Shown here piece by piece: positions 36,328 through 50,380 of a DNA stretch of 64,000 nt; the stretch's first letter is position 1; each line of letters opens with the position of its first letter. This stretch comes from Collybiopsis luxurians FD-317 M1 (taxonomy: Eukaryota; Basidiomycota; Agaricomycetes; Agaricales; Omphalotaceae): positions 542,765 to 606,764 of the forward strand of contig KN834768.1 in assembly GCA_000827265.1 (NCBI GenBank). Reading direction: 5' to 3'. A program made the position numbers and the translations under genes. The notes below the pieces were generated by a model. That model saw only the letters and a list, made by a program, of their open reading frames with translations, ran no database searches and had not been told where the DNA came from.

Positions 36328-39300
36328 CCTTCCTTTGCTACGTTCATGCTAGGGTTACAATTACCAGCTTGGGCCTCAATTGATCTTTCCGAGCGTGGTT
36401 TGATATGCCTCTGTCTTGAAAAAAGTGCATGTTAGTCCCGACTATTAGTACTTATTTCCCTTTTAACACTCTTTATTGAAACCGTAACCTTCTTTAATTT
36501 ACCTTCTTTGTTACCTCATTCTCGCTTCACTGGACGAAGAAGATACGGATAATTCCTCCTTGATTTCGCATTCTTGTCCATGTTATAATTATTTCTATGT
36601 CGCCACCGTGTACCTACAAAGTTGAAACTGTACTGCTACTTGCCTTGATACCTCTTCATCAGGGATAGGACTGCTTGGTCACTCAAAGTATACTTAATTC
36701 GAAACGAGAATGTTCAAAATGATACTAAAGCACTGTCTAGAAGTGGCACAGACTTTTCTCACAGGTTGTCGATAAATGTGCCGCAAATACTCATTGTATT
36801 TGCAAGAAAAAACTCACCACAGAATCGAGTAAACGAGTCTCCAGAGACGGGAAAAATAATTGAGGGTTCGACTTTGATATGGCATAAAGGCTCAAGCGCT
36901 CAGATCTCAGAATTAAGCATAAACTAATACTTTGACTTCGTCTACGTCATGTAGTATACCTTCCGGAAGGTCCAAGTTGGATCCGAGTCGCCGAAGTGGC
37001 AATTTGAACAGCACTTCAATAGCACTTGCGGCCCAACGGTCCGAGCAGACGGCGATACGGTAGCTTTGCATGCCCGTGGGTACTGCGTAGTTGAAGTCTC
37101 GCTCGAAGTGGCACGGCAAAGAACAACGTCCAAACATACATTGCAAATCATGTACATAGGAGGAAAAAGTCTTTCCTTATATTGAGCAACAATCCGCAAA
37201 AAAATAAGTTGATTATAACTGCAGTCAGTCGTACGGCGAGCCTGCTTAGGCCCTGGTACTAGAGTCTTTACAAGCCCATGCGAGAGTCCTTCTCACAATT
37301 CACGGATTCTGAAAACCCTCCCCGTTCCAAAATGTTGTATAAACGAAAGAGAGATCTTCTCTGCATCTTCACGACATACAGTAATCACCCTCTTCAAATC
37401 CTTTTTTTGAACTCGTTCAGCCTCGTCTCCGTTTTGTACGAGATATCCTTCCAATCGCACTAGCGGTGGAACCACGGTTTCTAGCTTTGGTTCTCAACAC
37501 CGTCGCTATGCAGGTAGTGAATTTCCCCGAAAGCTAGGGAATGCGAATGATTCAGGGGACTTGCTGGAATATACTTCTCAGTGTTGATACATTTGGGCTG
37601 GCAGAGTTTGTAAGTAACCCGTCTCGGGATTTCTTGAGTTCCTGGTTTTAGCGGTTGTTCCGGCAATCTTGTGAGTCAGAACGGCTCTTGCTTCAAGGGT
37701 ATTATTGAAGATTGAGGGGTCTACAGTAAGCTCTAAAATAGCAGATGTGGTAGATAGCACTTGAGGTACGCTACTTACAGCGGCGCTATAAGCATAAGAC
37801 TACCGTGTGACTCGGGCCAAGTCTAAGCTAAATCTGAGTTAGGTAGACGCGACACGTTCCCCCTATACTAACGAAGACCCAGGTGAAATTTTCATTTATA
37901 ACTGGTAGGACCACCGTACTGCCGGATACTCTTTTTAGTTCCGTTAGACTTGTGCCAAGGGCTCGAGCTTTGTGTAGGATTCAATTGCACGGGTGATATA
38001 TCTACCGAAAGTAGGGGTGACTTGAAAAACATTCTGATCAAATTTTATTCGAAGTACTAGCGACAAAATCTCTTATTTGGGCTCTTTAACAGCCAGACGA
38101 GCATCACGGATCCACTTTCCAAATGTGTCATCAAAATATGAGCTTTGACCAATCCTAATTTGGAACGATAAGATTATCTAAAGTTCGGCAGAGCGGCTCA
38201 TTTCGTTCCGGATTTAACGTTCTCTTTCAACCTCGTGTACTCACTTCTGAGATTGAAAGTCTCAGACGGGATCAGATCCTCGCCTCGAATCGGCAAACAC
38301 CACCGTCCCTCCTTTGCACAAATTCTTTCGAGTCGTTTTCAACTCTCCGCTTACGTCCGTTTACACGCTTTCGTACTGGACAATCACGGTTTCCTGTCAA
38401 GTATCATTTTACGCGTCTGGCAGCGTGTGCGGTTGCGAACAGCAACAATTGCAGCTTTCTAAAAGTCAGGTACGAATACTTTATGAGTTCTTTTTGTCCA
38501 TAACCGCTTCAACCATGTACCGGAATTGAACTGTATAATATGTAGTTCATTATCTCTTCTTAGACTCTTCGAGAGTGTATTTTGTCAAATTTGTCAATGT
38601 TCATTCTCTCGCAGTTTTGGGTAGGCCTTTGGCTGGATTTTGCACGGAGCGTTGACCGCAGACATTGTCGAGCTGGGCTTGGGTACATTCCAAGTCAAAA
38701 GCTATGCGATGCCGTCGGGAAGAAATGCCGACGGCTACTTGTATTGCCGCTGATTGTCTTGACATCATCATTGACATTGACATCTCCTGCCTCCGCCGCT
38801 TTCGAGCACCTGTAGTGATTTTCGACACTTGAGTCGACTGTCTTTGTGACTTTGCGTGGTTCATTACACCTAGGGGACATATCTTCAGCTCTCGACCAAA
38901 AACCTCACTTTTTTCACGACTCTGCAATACGCCAATTTAGTTTTGGAATCTCAAAAGGTTATATTAATATGTTTGACGGGCGATATATGCAACATGTGCA
39001 TAAGCTTTCGTCGATATCATTTTGTCAACAATAGCCGTTTAACTGCTATTGGCTCCTTCAAGATGTATTATTGATGTCGTGCGTTGCAGACGGGTGGCAG
39101 GGTTGGATCAGCGTTGGACCCGTTCCCCCACTGTCTCTCTTCTCATGACGGTACCACCGAGATACCACGGTCTCCAGATCATTTCTTCATGCGTCGAACT
39201 CTTGGGTACTTGTCGGTCTCGATATCAGTCGCCAAGTTGACTGACATTTCTTATCAGGAGTGTCCATTCTTTCATTTTGCTTGTCACGTCGTCTCCCTAT

Positions 39301-39727
39301 GGGGTGGAGGCAGTGGAAAAATCTGAGCTGGGGAAGAGCTTGTGTGTTGCTGATACTATCTGATTCGTGCGTTTTGTGACTGTTTAGCCTTTCCTGGCCT
39401 GACGGATCTGCCAATTAGCTGGCTCTTTGTCTTCCTAGGCATGTCAATGTCAATACCCATCACCTATCTGATTCTAAACTGAAATTTGAAGCGGGCCTAC
39501 TCTCCTCTGGGATTGGCCTTTCGTGGTCGAAAACGACTTGCACCCTGGCTATATATACTTGCATCAGCTTTTACGCAATTAGCAAGGTCAGGGATATACC
39601 AGCCCAGCTTTCAAGTCGGTTGTCTAACCATTTTCAAAGATTCTTATATATGCATTCCTGTCGGAAAAGGTATTCATACAATTAACCTATTCGGACCCCA
39701 AATTAAGCCTGATACTCATCATCACAG
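36328..39727. other. Intergenic stretch, probably with unresolved 5' exons at its right end
   Basis: 36.3-39.2 kb shows no supported gene. The membrane-protein gene that follows must begin upstream of 39728, most likely within 39.2-39.7 kb, but I could not find a start and exon set that holds a frame. Open frames there (39486-39821 plus) mix exon and intron. Confidence 0.4.
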
Positions 39728-40673
39728 GCCTATATCGTTTGGACGGGCGGGAATCAGACTTCTCGTTTCACATCGAAGGTTTATCGGATTTGCGCCGCTG
39801 TTCTCCTGGGATATGTTGTAATTGGAGTTTTAATGGTACTGGGGCGAGACAGTACCGTTCGCGCTGATGGAGTTTGCGTCATTGGATTAAAATCTTTCGC
39901 GTACGTTGAAAACGCTCGCACACAAACTCTTCTAAACGTTCAACCGCTCTACAGTACCATTCCTTTAATTGTGTACGATCTATCTCTAAACGTCTTCTTG
40001 ACTGCTATGTTCCTGTGGCCATTGTGGGTATCAAACCCTATAAGCCCTAGACTGCGTTCGGTTGCGACGCGGACATTATAGTAAGCCGAGCTATATATCG
40101 AGATTCTCCACAAAGCTGACAATCTGATTCAACAGTGGCGCTACGATCAGCCTCTTATCCTCAGCTGTACGTTCAATTTCAGCCACAGAGCCGCTTTATA
40201 TCAATTTAGATTGAGTACAGATAAACATTGTCGTGATGTTGGTACTCTCAGGCAACGAACTAGGTTGGGTTTGTCTCAGTGGCTGCATCAGCGATGTACG
40301 TATACCAATCATTTCGCTTGCTAGCCGGCGGTTAATCTTTTTCTTCCCTTTTGTCAAGGTCGCTGTCAACTCTTTCGCCATCTTCTGGGTTAGCTCAAGC
40401 TCGTATTCTTCCGACGACATTCGGGATCGGTATTCAATCCCAGAATTGGACATGAGCGCTCTCACCTTTGCTCAGACCGAGTCGGGTCGACCCACAGAAG
40501 GAAGGTCAACAACTCTGAAATCTCCACAAACTTCTGCGGAGCCGGTGATTTTGACGATCCCAGAAGAGTTCTTTGACTATATTCCACCTGACCAAAGGCA
40601 CATTTCTGTGGACTTTGACGCGGAGAAATCGGTTGGTGCCACTGTTTCAGCCACTTTGATAGTTTCTAATTAG
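39728..40673 (+). CDS. Multi-pass membrane protein, C-terminal two thirds (5' exons not resolved)
   Basis: Exons 39728-39900, 39955-40080, 40136-40166, 40221-40295 and 40359-40673 join in frame. The product reads AYIVWTGGNQTSRFTSKVYR, ICAAVLLGYVVIGVLMVLGR, VRADGVCVIGLKSFATIPLI, YDLSLNVFLTAMFLWPLWVS, RTLYGATISLLSSAINIVVM, ELGWVCLSGCISDVAVNSFA, then a hydrophilic tail with a FDYIPPDQRHISVDFD stretch and the stop at 40671-40673. This arrangement is known to me from uncharacterised basidiomycete membrane proteins with conserved CVIGL and GWVCL motifs. At least two more helices are expected at the N-terminus. Function unknown. Confidence 0.7.
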
Positions 40674-41838
40674 GACATCTTAGGTGCCTCTATCGAGTAT
40701 AAGCTCCGAGCGTCCTCCAATACAGAGATCCAGGACCTTTCCCGAAGTTCGTTTATGAATCCCTTCGTAATCTCGTTGTCTTGCGCTAACACCGATATGT
40801 AGGTCTCTGAGTCGCTGCGCACGGAACAGAAAAGCACGTCGCCCTCTTTCGCGACTTCAAGCTGTCCGAATCCACCTCCTCGAGCGTTACATAATGTTTA
40901 GTTGGTCGATTCGAGATTCTATGGACGATATACTTGAAATTTTGATATGGGACACCCCACCTGCACACTTGGACACCTGAGATACGGCGTTGTCAAGGAG
41001 CTATACGTACGCACCGCAGACGGTACAAGCTTCGCCATTCCTTGATACACTTTCTCGACGTCGTCGTTTACCTTATTTCACTGTAGCACGTGCTATTATT
41101 TGTACTTGTTTTGTACTTAGCCGGCGTCGGCAATAGGATTGGCTTGACGCGCTGCACCCGCGACCCCCACCTGTTTCCTACGTTTCACGTCCTTCCCCAA
41201 CTCAATGAGATATGATTCTCACTTTCTCGAGATTAATAGAAAGCCAATTCCTTCACTCCCAACAACACCGTTTAATCATAGCTAAAGTTGCTTAGGCCTG
41301 GATAGACGAAGACGAAAGCAGAAGAGAATACGACTTATGAGGATAGTGACTCGGAAGGAGTGATTGGTTTTGCTTTCAGTGTTAGCCTGCTGATAGGCTG
41401 GGATTTTTTTTTTGCATCTGCATTTGCATTTGCATAGCCTCTATGTATTTCAACGCCGAAGAAGACACCTACGGTGAGCATGATGCTAGGTAAAAGTGGT
41501 GTATATCAGTAGATCTTCCGCGGCGAGTGAGGCACAAGTAGAGGGCGAAAATATCAACGTATCTGCATCGGTCACTACGTCTTGGACTTGCGTATTGCAA
41601 AGTTTTGCGATTTTCGGGGGCGGCCATTGCCAAAAAACGACCCAGTGAAGCCTGGACTTGATGCCATACTGCCGTTACACCATTCCTAACTTACCAATGC
41701 AAAGTCTATACCGAAAAATTTTAAAGGCGAATGAAAGGTTCCAACGAAACAGTTCTTATATGTACTACGCAAGTGCGTTAGATCTAGAGCTGATAGTACC
41801 TAGCACGGGTATTATATGTAAGTTACATTGAAGAGGTA
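40674..41838. other. Intergenic; outer part of the right inverted-repeat arm
   Basis: No gene supported. A small (GCATTT)-like repeat lies near 41415-41437. From about 41560 the reverse complement resembles the downstream flank of the first HeLo-like gene. Confidence 0.5.
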
Positions 41839-44010
<2,172 letters not shown>

Positions 44011-44625
44011 ATTTGGGATTGGGTAGGAAGATAAAGAATACCCATTGCGCGGTCATAAGTCTCTATTTAACGATAACCGCTGAGCAGTGGGCGCTTGAAA
44101 TGCGCTGTATTTAACAGCTTCTGATCGTGGCCTATTAAGCTTGTATAAAGCTATTGCAGCTATGTTTAATGCACTGTTGGAACATGACGAGAGCAGGAAA
44201 GAGATGGTACCTGATGGTACTCGGCTTGGAGAAGGGAACGGGCCGGGCGGAAGCCAGTTTCAGAGTTGTGCGCCGATTTGGTGAAGTTTCCACTGCTAGC
44301 TTACTGATGGGCTGGGATTTTTTCAGTTGCGTAGCCCGTAACATTGCTCTTCCCGGTGTGCGGAAAGGTTGCCGAAGGCCAGAAGAAAAAGCAAGTAGCT
44401 AAGTAATGGGTCTGCACGTATCGTAAACGATATCATACCCAAACACGCAACTTTAATACTATCCTCTAGACATCTTCTGACCGTTCGTTGCCAAAGATCT
44501 TGAGCTCCATATGAAGCTTATCAATCAATTACACTCTGTCTCCGATAGAATGGGATAGGATAGGATATGACCAAGGTCATTCCCGTATTCTTCCGCGATC
44601 CTACTAGGGTCGTCTCCGAACCACC
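44011..44625. other. Intergenic junction of the inverted repeat and the direct repeat
   Basis: Shared promoter space between HeLo-like copy 2 (-) and the MFS pseudogene (+). The left half belongs to the inverted repeat, the right half to the direct repeat. Confidence 0.5.
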
Positions 44626-45238
44626 ATGACTCGGAACTACAACCCAACGAACAGACGAAATGCTGAAACTGACAGCATTATTATGGGCAGGATAGATGCT
44701 GACCATCTATCTACGACCCCTACTAGTATTCAATTCACTCGTTCGGCAGACGGCGAACTCCAAGCTGAATCAACCGAGATCGAACAGCAGCAGCAGTCCG
44801 TCGTGGCGCCCACGCAAACCTATCAGGCCATGTTACTGCTCGCAGGTTCGATGATGATATTCCATGTGATTGGTATAAACCAAGTCTTTGGTATCTTCCA
44901 GGTAAGCACGCGAGCATCATAACCCCTACTTGGTCCTCCAATTTCTCATGGACCACTACGGTATTCAATGGTCATTGCGGATTCTCGGCATTTGGAACTT
45001 GGCCGTTGCGATTCCAGTCTCCTTGGTTGTTAGACAGCGACCGGGATATGGCCCAGGCCAAGCTGGCAGTACCCGCGCTCGTTCGACCGCCAACCGAGCA
45101 TTACTCAAGAAGGGAACATTTTGGTACCAGGTAAAATTTTCCGCTTTTTATCGTACCCACTCTAACCTCGTACGTACCGAAAGTCCTTTGGCGCATTCTT
45201 ACAAGCAGGAGGCAATGTAGTCCCACTATATTTCACGA
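44199..45238 (+). repeat. Direct repeat, copy A
   Basis: Near identical to 48819-50380, from the block ATGGTACCTGATGGTACTCGG onward. Relative to copy B it lacks about 45 bp upstream of the gene and about 475 bp inside the gene. The match stops in CCCACTATATTTCA, where unrelated NPL4 sequence begins. Confidence 0.85.
44626..45238 (+). pseudogene. MFS (MCT-type) transporter, internally deleted and truncated
   Basis: Exon 1 (44626-44901, MTRNYNPTNRRNAETDSIIM) is nearly identical to that of the intact gene at 49294, with a shorter Gln run (4 against 6). After CATCATAACCCCTAC the sequence jumps directly to TTGGTCCTCC, skipping exon 2 and the first half of exon 3 (equivalent to about 49604-50078). 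It continues through exon 3 and its intron, then ends in exon 4 at the NPL4 junction. Only a few of the twelve helices remain, so no working transporter can result. Confidence 0.88.
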
Positions 45239-46616
45239 AAAAGTTCCAATGGGTATCAAAGCCGTTGTGGAAGCTATTCATGAGCCCCCGCAGCAGGGAG
45301 AGCTCGACGGCCTTTCGCTTGGACTTCCTTGGGAGGACGAACCCCGGATTAGGGCTTTGGCGGCTCAGGGTTCAACACCGCTCACCATCGTTGGTTACAT
45401 ATTCACAGATTTGGATCCTACTGAAGAAGACCGCACGAATAATATATATAAACGACATCCTGGGTCCTTTTTGATGTCCTCATTGGAGGCTATCTTCGCG
45501 GCGACTATGCAATCCGCTAACCCCACACCCTCAAGGTCGTCTTCGACTGGAAAATTTTCATCGCGTCTTGTAACAGCGATTCTGACTGGGACGGAGGACG
45601 GAGCTATCGACGTGTCGGCATATCAAGTATCGGAACAAGCTACAGCCATGGTGGAGGCTGACATGATCGAAGCAAGCGTCGACCCGGGCATTGTCTGTGT
45701 GAAGGAGGACCGAAATGTAGACTCGGCAAGATACGTCCCTGACGTGTTCTTCTCTTACAAGAACGAGTATGGTTCGGAAGTGAAGAAGAGTGCGAAGCCC
45801 GCATTCCCGGTAGAGTATCTCATGGTCAATGTGAGCTTCCTAACTCGGTCTATTGAGCGAATTGTGCTCTTAATGGCGTACTATGTTGCATAGGTTACCC
45901 ATGGATTCCCTCAAAATCCTGTCCCCGTGTTCCAGTCTACCCAATGTCTCATAGAGAACCGACCCGGGCTGGAAGATCAGACAGTCGAACTGGTGCTATC
46001 TCAACTGGCCAGTTTGGGTGCACCAGATGTCATTGATAGCCGACACAGAGCACCTGGACAGGCTCAGAAGGTTTTCGAACTGGCGAAGGCGTTGAGTGAT
46101 TGGCATCTTATTGCTTTCCTAGACACCACACAACTCTTCCCGCCTGTGAGTTCATGTTGTCAAGAAAATATCTGGTTGCATTGACGTGCTATTTTCGACA
46201 GGATGACATGAAGGTACTCATGCAAGTCGCAACATCACCGACTTTGATGAGCGATCCCAGCCAACTGGACCCTCTCCTCGATACAGATGGCTGGCAAACT
46301 CTCATGACATTCACCCGCGAGAATGCTCGTAAGTTGCAATTTACACCCTGATTAGTAGGAAGTTTACTCATCATGTATATCTACGCCGTTAGCTCAACAA
46401 GGCTCTACTGTGGGCGGGGCACTAGATGAGGACATCCCACAAGACATCTTGGATCAGATTGCTGCCCAAGAAGCTGCCGAGGCTGCTGGCGGTTCAGGGC
46501 CAGGTTCAGGAGTAGCTTCGGGTACTGGTACGCCTGGAATGAAAACGTGCCCTCATTGTACATTCGAGAATGAAGCTAGGAGGACGGACTGCGAAGTCTG
46601 TGGCTTGCCGTTATAG
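45239..46616 (+). pseudogene. NPL4: NPL4 3' half, 5'-truncated copy fused behind the MFS remnant
   Basis: NPL4 with Ufd1 recruits the Cdc48/p97 unfoldase to ubiquitinated proteins. Only the C-terminal half is here: VPMGIKAVVEAIHEPPQ, LGLPWEDEPRIRALA, TPLTIVGYIFTDLDP, YKRHPGSFLMSSLEAIFAAT, SARYVPDVFFSYKNEYG, PVEYLMVN|VTHGFPQNP, and a C-terminal NZF finger CPHC-x10-CEVC. Exons about 45239-45830, 45894-46145, 46202-46328 and 46393-46616 join cleanly in frame with no lesion. The N-terminal ubiquitin-like and zinc-finger parts and the first part of the MPN-like domain are missing. An intact NPL4 should exist elsewhere because the gene is essential in yeast. An internal ATG at 45249 could give a truncated product; whether it is expressed cannot be told. 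Confidence 0.85.
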
Positions 46617-47277
46617 TTTCGAGTTGTTGTAACGACGTAGTCTTGATTGAACGTATAACTGCTTATAGAATTTGACGGACGCGATGTGCGATGTTTCTTG
46701 TCCTGAGACCAACTTCAATGGATATTTGGAGCTCAGAGGAGGATAGTGGATTATGAACTGCCCTCCGGTCACGTCTGACTACAGCTGACTTCCAACGGGG
46801 GCTTTGATTTCTATTGCTTTACAATCCGAGTTACTTCTCGAGCTCTAAATCTCACAGTTTCGACGCCACTATATGCCACGAAGGAGCTCGGATTTGTATG
46901 CCAATTCGATGGGCCATGTAAATTGCCTAAGAGAGAGCTACGCAAGCATCAGTCTTGGTAAGTCTGCCCAAAAATATGCTCCTTTGTCATAGACATTTTC
47001 GCTGAAATAGGCATCTGACACGTCTTCAAAGGGACCAGGTCGCGTAATACCTATACAAACATCTTAATTTCTAAGTAAGCCAAATGCAATTTGCCGGGTT
47101 TTTTTTAAGCAGAGTATCAAGCTAAGTGCAAGTTGGGAGCGAGATAATCCGTGTCGTTCGCAAGTGACGCGTCATTGGACCGTAGCGTTACAGTCATCTT
47201 AGGCCAATCCCCGAGAGTGCTCATAGATTCGAAGTATTTAAGTTCGAATAGTTCGAAGCAACAAAACCAGCATTAAC
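46617..47277. other. Intergenic
   Basis: No gene supported. The right end is the promoter of the NmrA-like gene. Confidence 0.5.
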
Positions 47278-48461
47278 ATGGCTAACTTGAAAGAAATTCT
47301 TATTATCGGAGGAACCGGCGCCCAAGGAATTCCGGTTGTCGAAGGCAAGTAAATCTTTAGCTCGTTCTTGTTCTAGCCTGACGACCTGTCCCCAATCTCA
47401 GCGCTATCCGCAAGCCAACGGTACCGTGTCCGCGTTCTGACCCGCGATACCACCTCTATACGCGCTCAACAACTCGCCAAACTTCCCAATGTTGCTCTCA
47501 TCCAGGGCAAGGTAGACGATCAGAAAGACTTGCACGAAGCCTTCAAAGGGGTTTACGGAGCCTGGGTCAATCTGGATACGTTCACTCTGGGCGAGAAGAA
47601 TGAGCTTTTTTATGGAATTAGGGCGTACGAGATTGCTCGACACGAAGGTGTGAAGCACTACATTTGGGCCAGCACCTCCTATGCTCTGAAAAGAGCGAAT
47701 TGGGACGAGAAATACCGCTTCGCGCACGGAGACGTGAAGGGAAGGATCACCGATCTTATCCTTGCCCAAGGACAGGAGGGGATGAAGAGCTCCGTGCTTT
47801 CGACGGTCCCGTACATGAACATGCTCGTCGATGGGTTGTTTGTTCCCATGAAGCAGCCAGACGGCTCTTTTGTCTGGGCCAATCCTGCCAGTAAGTATCA
47901 TACCATGCCCTTTATCGGTTTTCAGGTGATCATTCTGAGTAATTGTTAGCCGCCGGCAAATTCCCTCTCATCGCACTTGAAGATGTCGGCTATTATAGCC
48001 TGTGGCTATTCGATAATCTTTCAGAGTCGGCGGGATTAGATCTCCGAGTCGTCACTGACTATGTCAGTTTTGCGGACATTGCCAACACATTCACATCTGT
48101 CACCGGTAAGAAGGGAGTACACCAGTCTGTACCTTTGGAAGCGTACTTGAAATTGGCCGAACCGTGGCCCAACGCCCCAGCGAATTGGTTTACAGGTCCA
48201 TCGAATGCAGCCCCAGACGAATCTGCTCTGTTGTGGAGGGAGAATTTGTCTGGCTGGTGGCGTTATTGGGATGATGGTAAAGACGGGGTCGTAGACATGG
48301 ATTTGCTGACCAGGATTCATCCCAATCGGATCAAGAGCTTGGAGGAATGGATGAGACAGGTCGGCTATGACGGTCAGCACAAGCCAGGAAATGTTTTGAA
48401 GGGAGTTGAGGATCTGATTCAGGCGAATGTCATTACGAGTGCATGGAATGAAATTGCCTGA
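47278..48461 (+). CDS. NmrA-like NAD(P)-binding family protein
   Basis: Three exons (47278-47344, 47402-47890, 47950-48461) give about 355 aa. The N-terminal Rossmann motif is ILIIGGTGAQG (G11-x2-G14-x2-G17). It is followed by YRVRVLTRD and the block GAWVNLDTF, as in atypical short-chain dehydrogenases of the NmrA/HSCARG group. These bind NAD(P) and act as redox sensors or as reductases of varied substrates; the substrate here is unknown. The first intron begins GCAAGT: only this GC donor keeps the frame (PVVEALSANQRYRVRV), whereas the GT four bases later gives an unrelated frame. Located between the two direct repeats. Confidence 0.88.
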
Positions 48462-49293
48462 TCCTTGACAGGCAATTTTATATTAATGGTATAATACTGA
48501 TGACACAAGGTGTATTAAAGCTGTCATCATAATAAATTACAATCTGTTTCGAGTTACACCAGACTCTCTACTTACTCATCGGCGCCACCACACAGGGCAC
48601 GAGTAACTGCCACGCGGCAGCGTTGGCCCACTACCAACGGCAGGGCGTCAAGTTCCCAACAAGGCGTAGGGTGTACATCAGGTGCGCGCTTGTAATTTAG
48701 AAAGCCGTACTGCGTAGTATGCTCCATGAAGATTAATCTCATTCATCGTCTCCTCGTAGACGACTTTTGTCCGGTGAAACCTTAGCTATGTTTACTGTAA
48801 TGCATTGTTAATTTAAGAGACATGGTACCTGATGGTACTCGGCCTGGAGAAGGGAACGGGCCGGGCGGAAGCCAGCTTCAGAGTTGCGCGCTGATTTGGT
48901 GAAGCAGAAGAGAATATTACTAATATTTGACGAGTTGCTGGTTATTTCTTCCACTGCTAGCTTACTGATGGGCTGGGATTTTATCAGTTGCGTAGCCCGT
49001 AACAGTGCTCTTCCCGGTGTGCGGAAAGGTTGCCGAAGGCCAGAAGAAAAAGCAAGTAGCTAAGTAATGGGTCTGCACGTATCGTATCGTAAACGATATC
49101 ATACCCAAACACGCAACTTTAATACTATCCTCCAGACATCTTCTGACCGTTCGTTGCCAAAGATCTTGAGCTCTACATGAAGCTTATCAATCAATTACGC
49201 TCTGTCGCCGATAGAATGGGATAGGATAGGATATGACCAAGGTCCGATTCCCGTATTCTTCCGCGATCCTACTAGGGTCGTCTCCGAACCACC
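48462..49293. other. Intergenic; start of direct repeat copy B
   Basis: No gene. From about 48819 the sequence matches the promoter of the MFS pseudogene, with an extra segment at about 48905-48950. Confidence 0.5.
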
Positions 49294-50380
49294 ATGACTC
49301 GGAACTATAACCCAACGAACAGACGAAATGCTGAAACTGACAGCATTATTATGGGCAGGATAGATGCTGACCATCTATCTACGACCCCTACTAGCATTCC
49401 ATTTACTCGTTCAGCAGACAGCGAAATCCAAGCTGAATCAACCGAGATCGAACAGCAGCAGCAGCAGCAGTCCGTCGTGGCGCCCACGCAAACCTATCAG
49501 GCCATGTTACTGCTCGCAGGTTCGATGATGATATTCCATGTGATTGGTATAAACCAAGTCTTTGGTATCTTCCAGGTAAGCACGCGAGCATCATAACCCC
49601 TACCATAGAGGCAAAAGTTTAAAAGACCTTCGAAGCTGACTCGGTTCTCGTAGGAGTTCTACACCTCGTCTCGGAGTAACATCAACGATGGTGAAGGTCA
49701 AGACGCCCTTGTGTCACTCGTCGGTTCCATTGGATCAGGATTGACATGGAGTGGAAGCATCTTCATGAATCCCCTCATAGCCAGGGTGGAAAACGTTAAG
49801 CTGGTAACCTTCCTCGGGGCATTCATCATGAGCCTCGGACTCGTCCTAGCTAGCTTTGCGACACGCGTAAGTGTTCACTACTCCTCGAAAACCCCCGCTA
49901 ATGTTCTCGTAGATATGGCATTTATATCTAACTCAAGCGATTCTTTACGGTCTAGGATCCTCGATGTATTATTTCCCTCTATTAAGCATTGCTCCCATGT
50001 ACTTTGACCGCCATCGCGGCTTCGCTATGGGTTTCATCCTCGCCGGAAGCGGTATCGGAGGACTCGTAATGGCATTGGTCCTCCAATTTCTCATGGACCA
50101 CTACGGTATTCAATGGTCATTGCGGATTCTCGGCATTTGGAACTTGGCCGTTGCGATTCCGGTCTCCTTGGTTGTTAGACAGCGACCGGGATATGGCCCA
50201 GGCCAAGCTGGCAGTACCCGCGCTCGTTCGACCGTTAACCGAGCATTACTCAAGAGGGGAACATTTTGGTACCAGGTAAAATTTTCCGCTTTTTATCGTA
50301 CCCACTCTAACCTCGTACGTACCGAAAGTCCTTTGGCGCATTCTTACAAGCAGGAGGCAATGTGGTCCCACTATATTTCA
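48819..50380 (+). repeat. Direct repeat, copy B
   Basis: Holds the promoter and first four exons (part) of the intact MFS gene. Copy A at 44199-45238 is a deleted version. Differences in the shared parts are few, so the duplication is recent. Confidence 0.85.

Noticed and set aside
45249..46616. Intact NPL4 gene
   Set aside because: The N-terminal half is absent and the upstream sequence is a transporter fragment, so it is a truncated copy even though the remaining exons are open.
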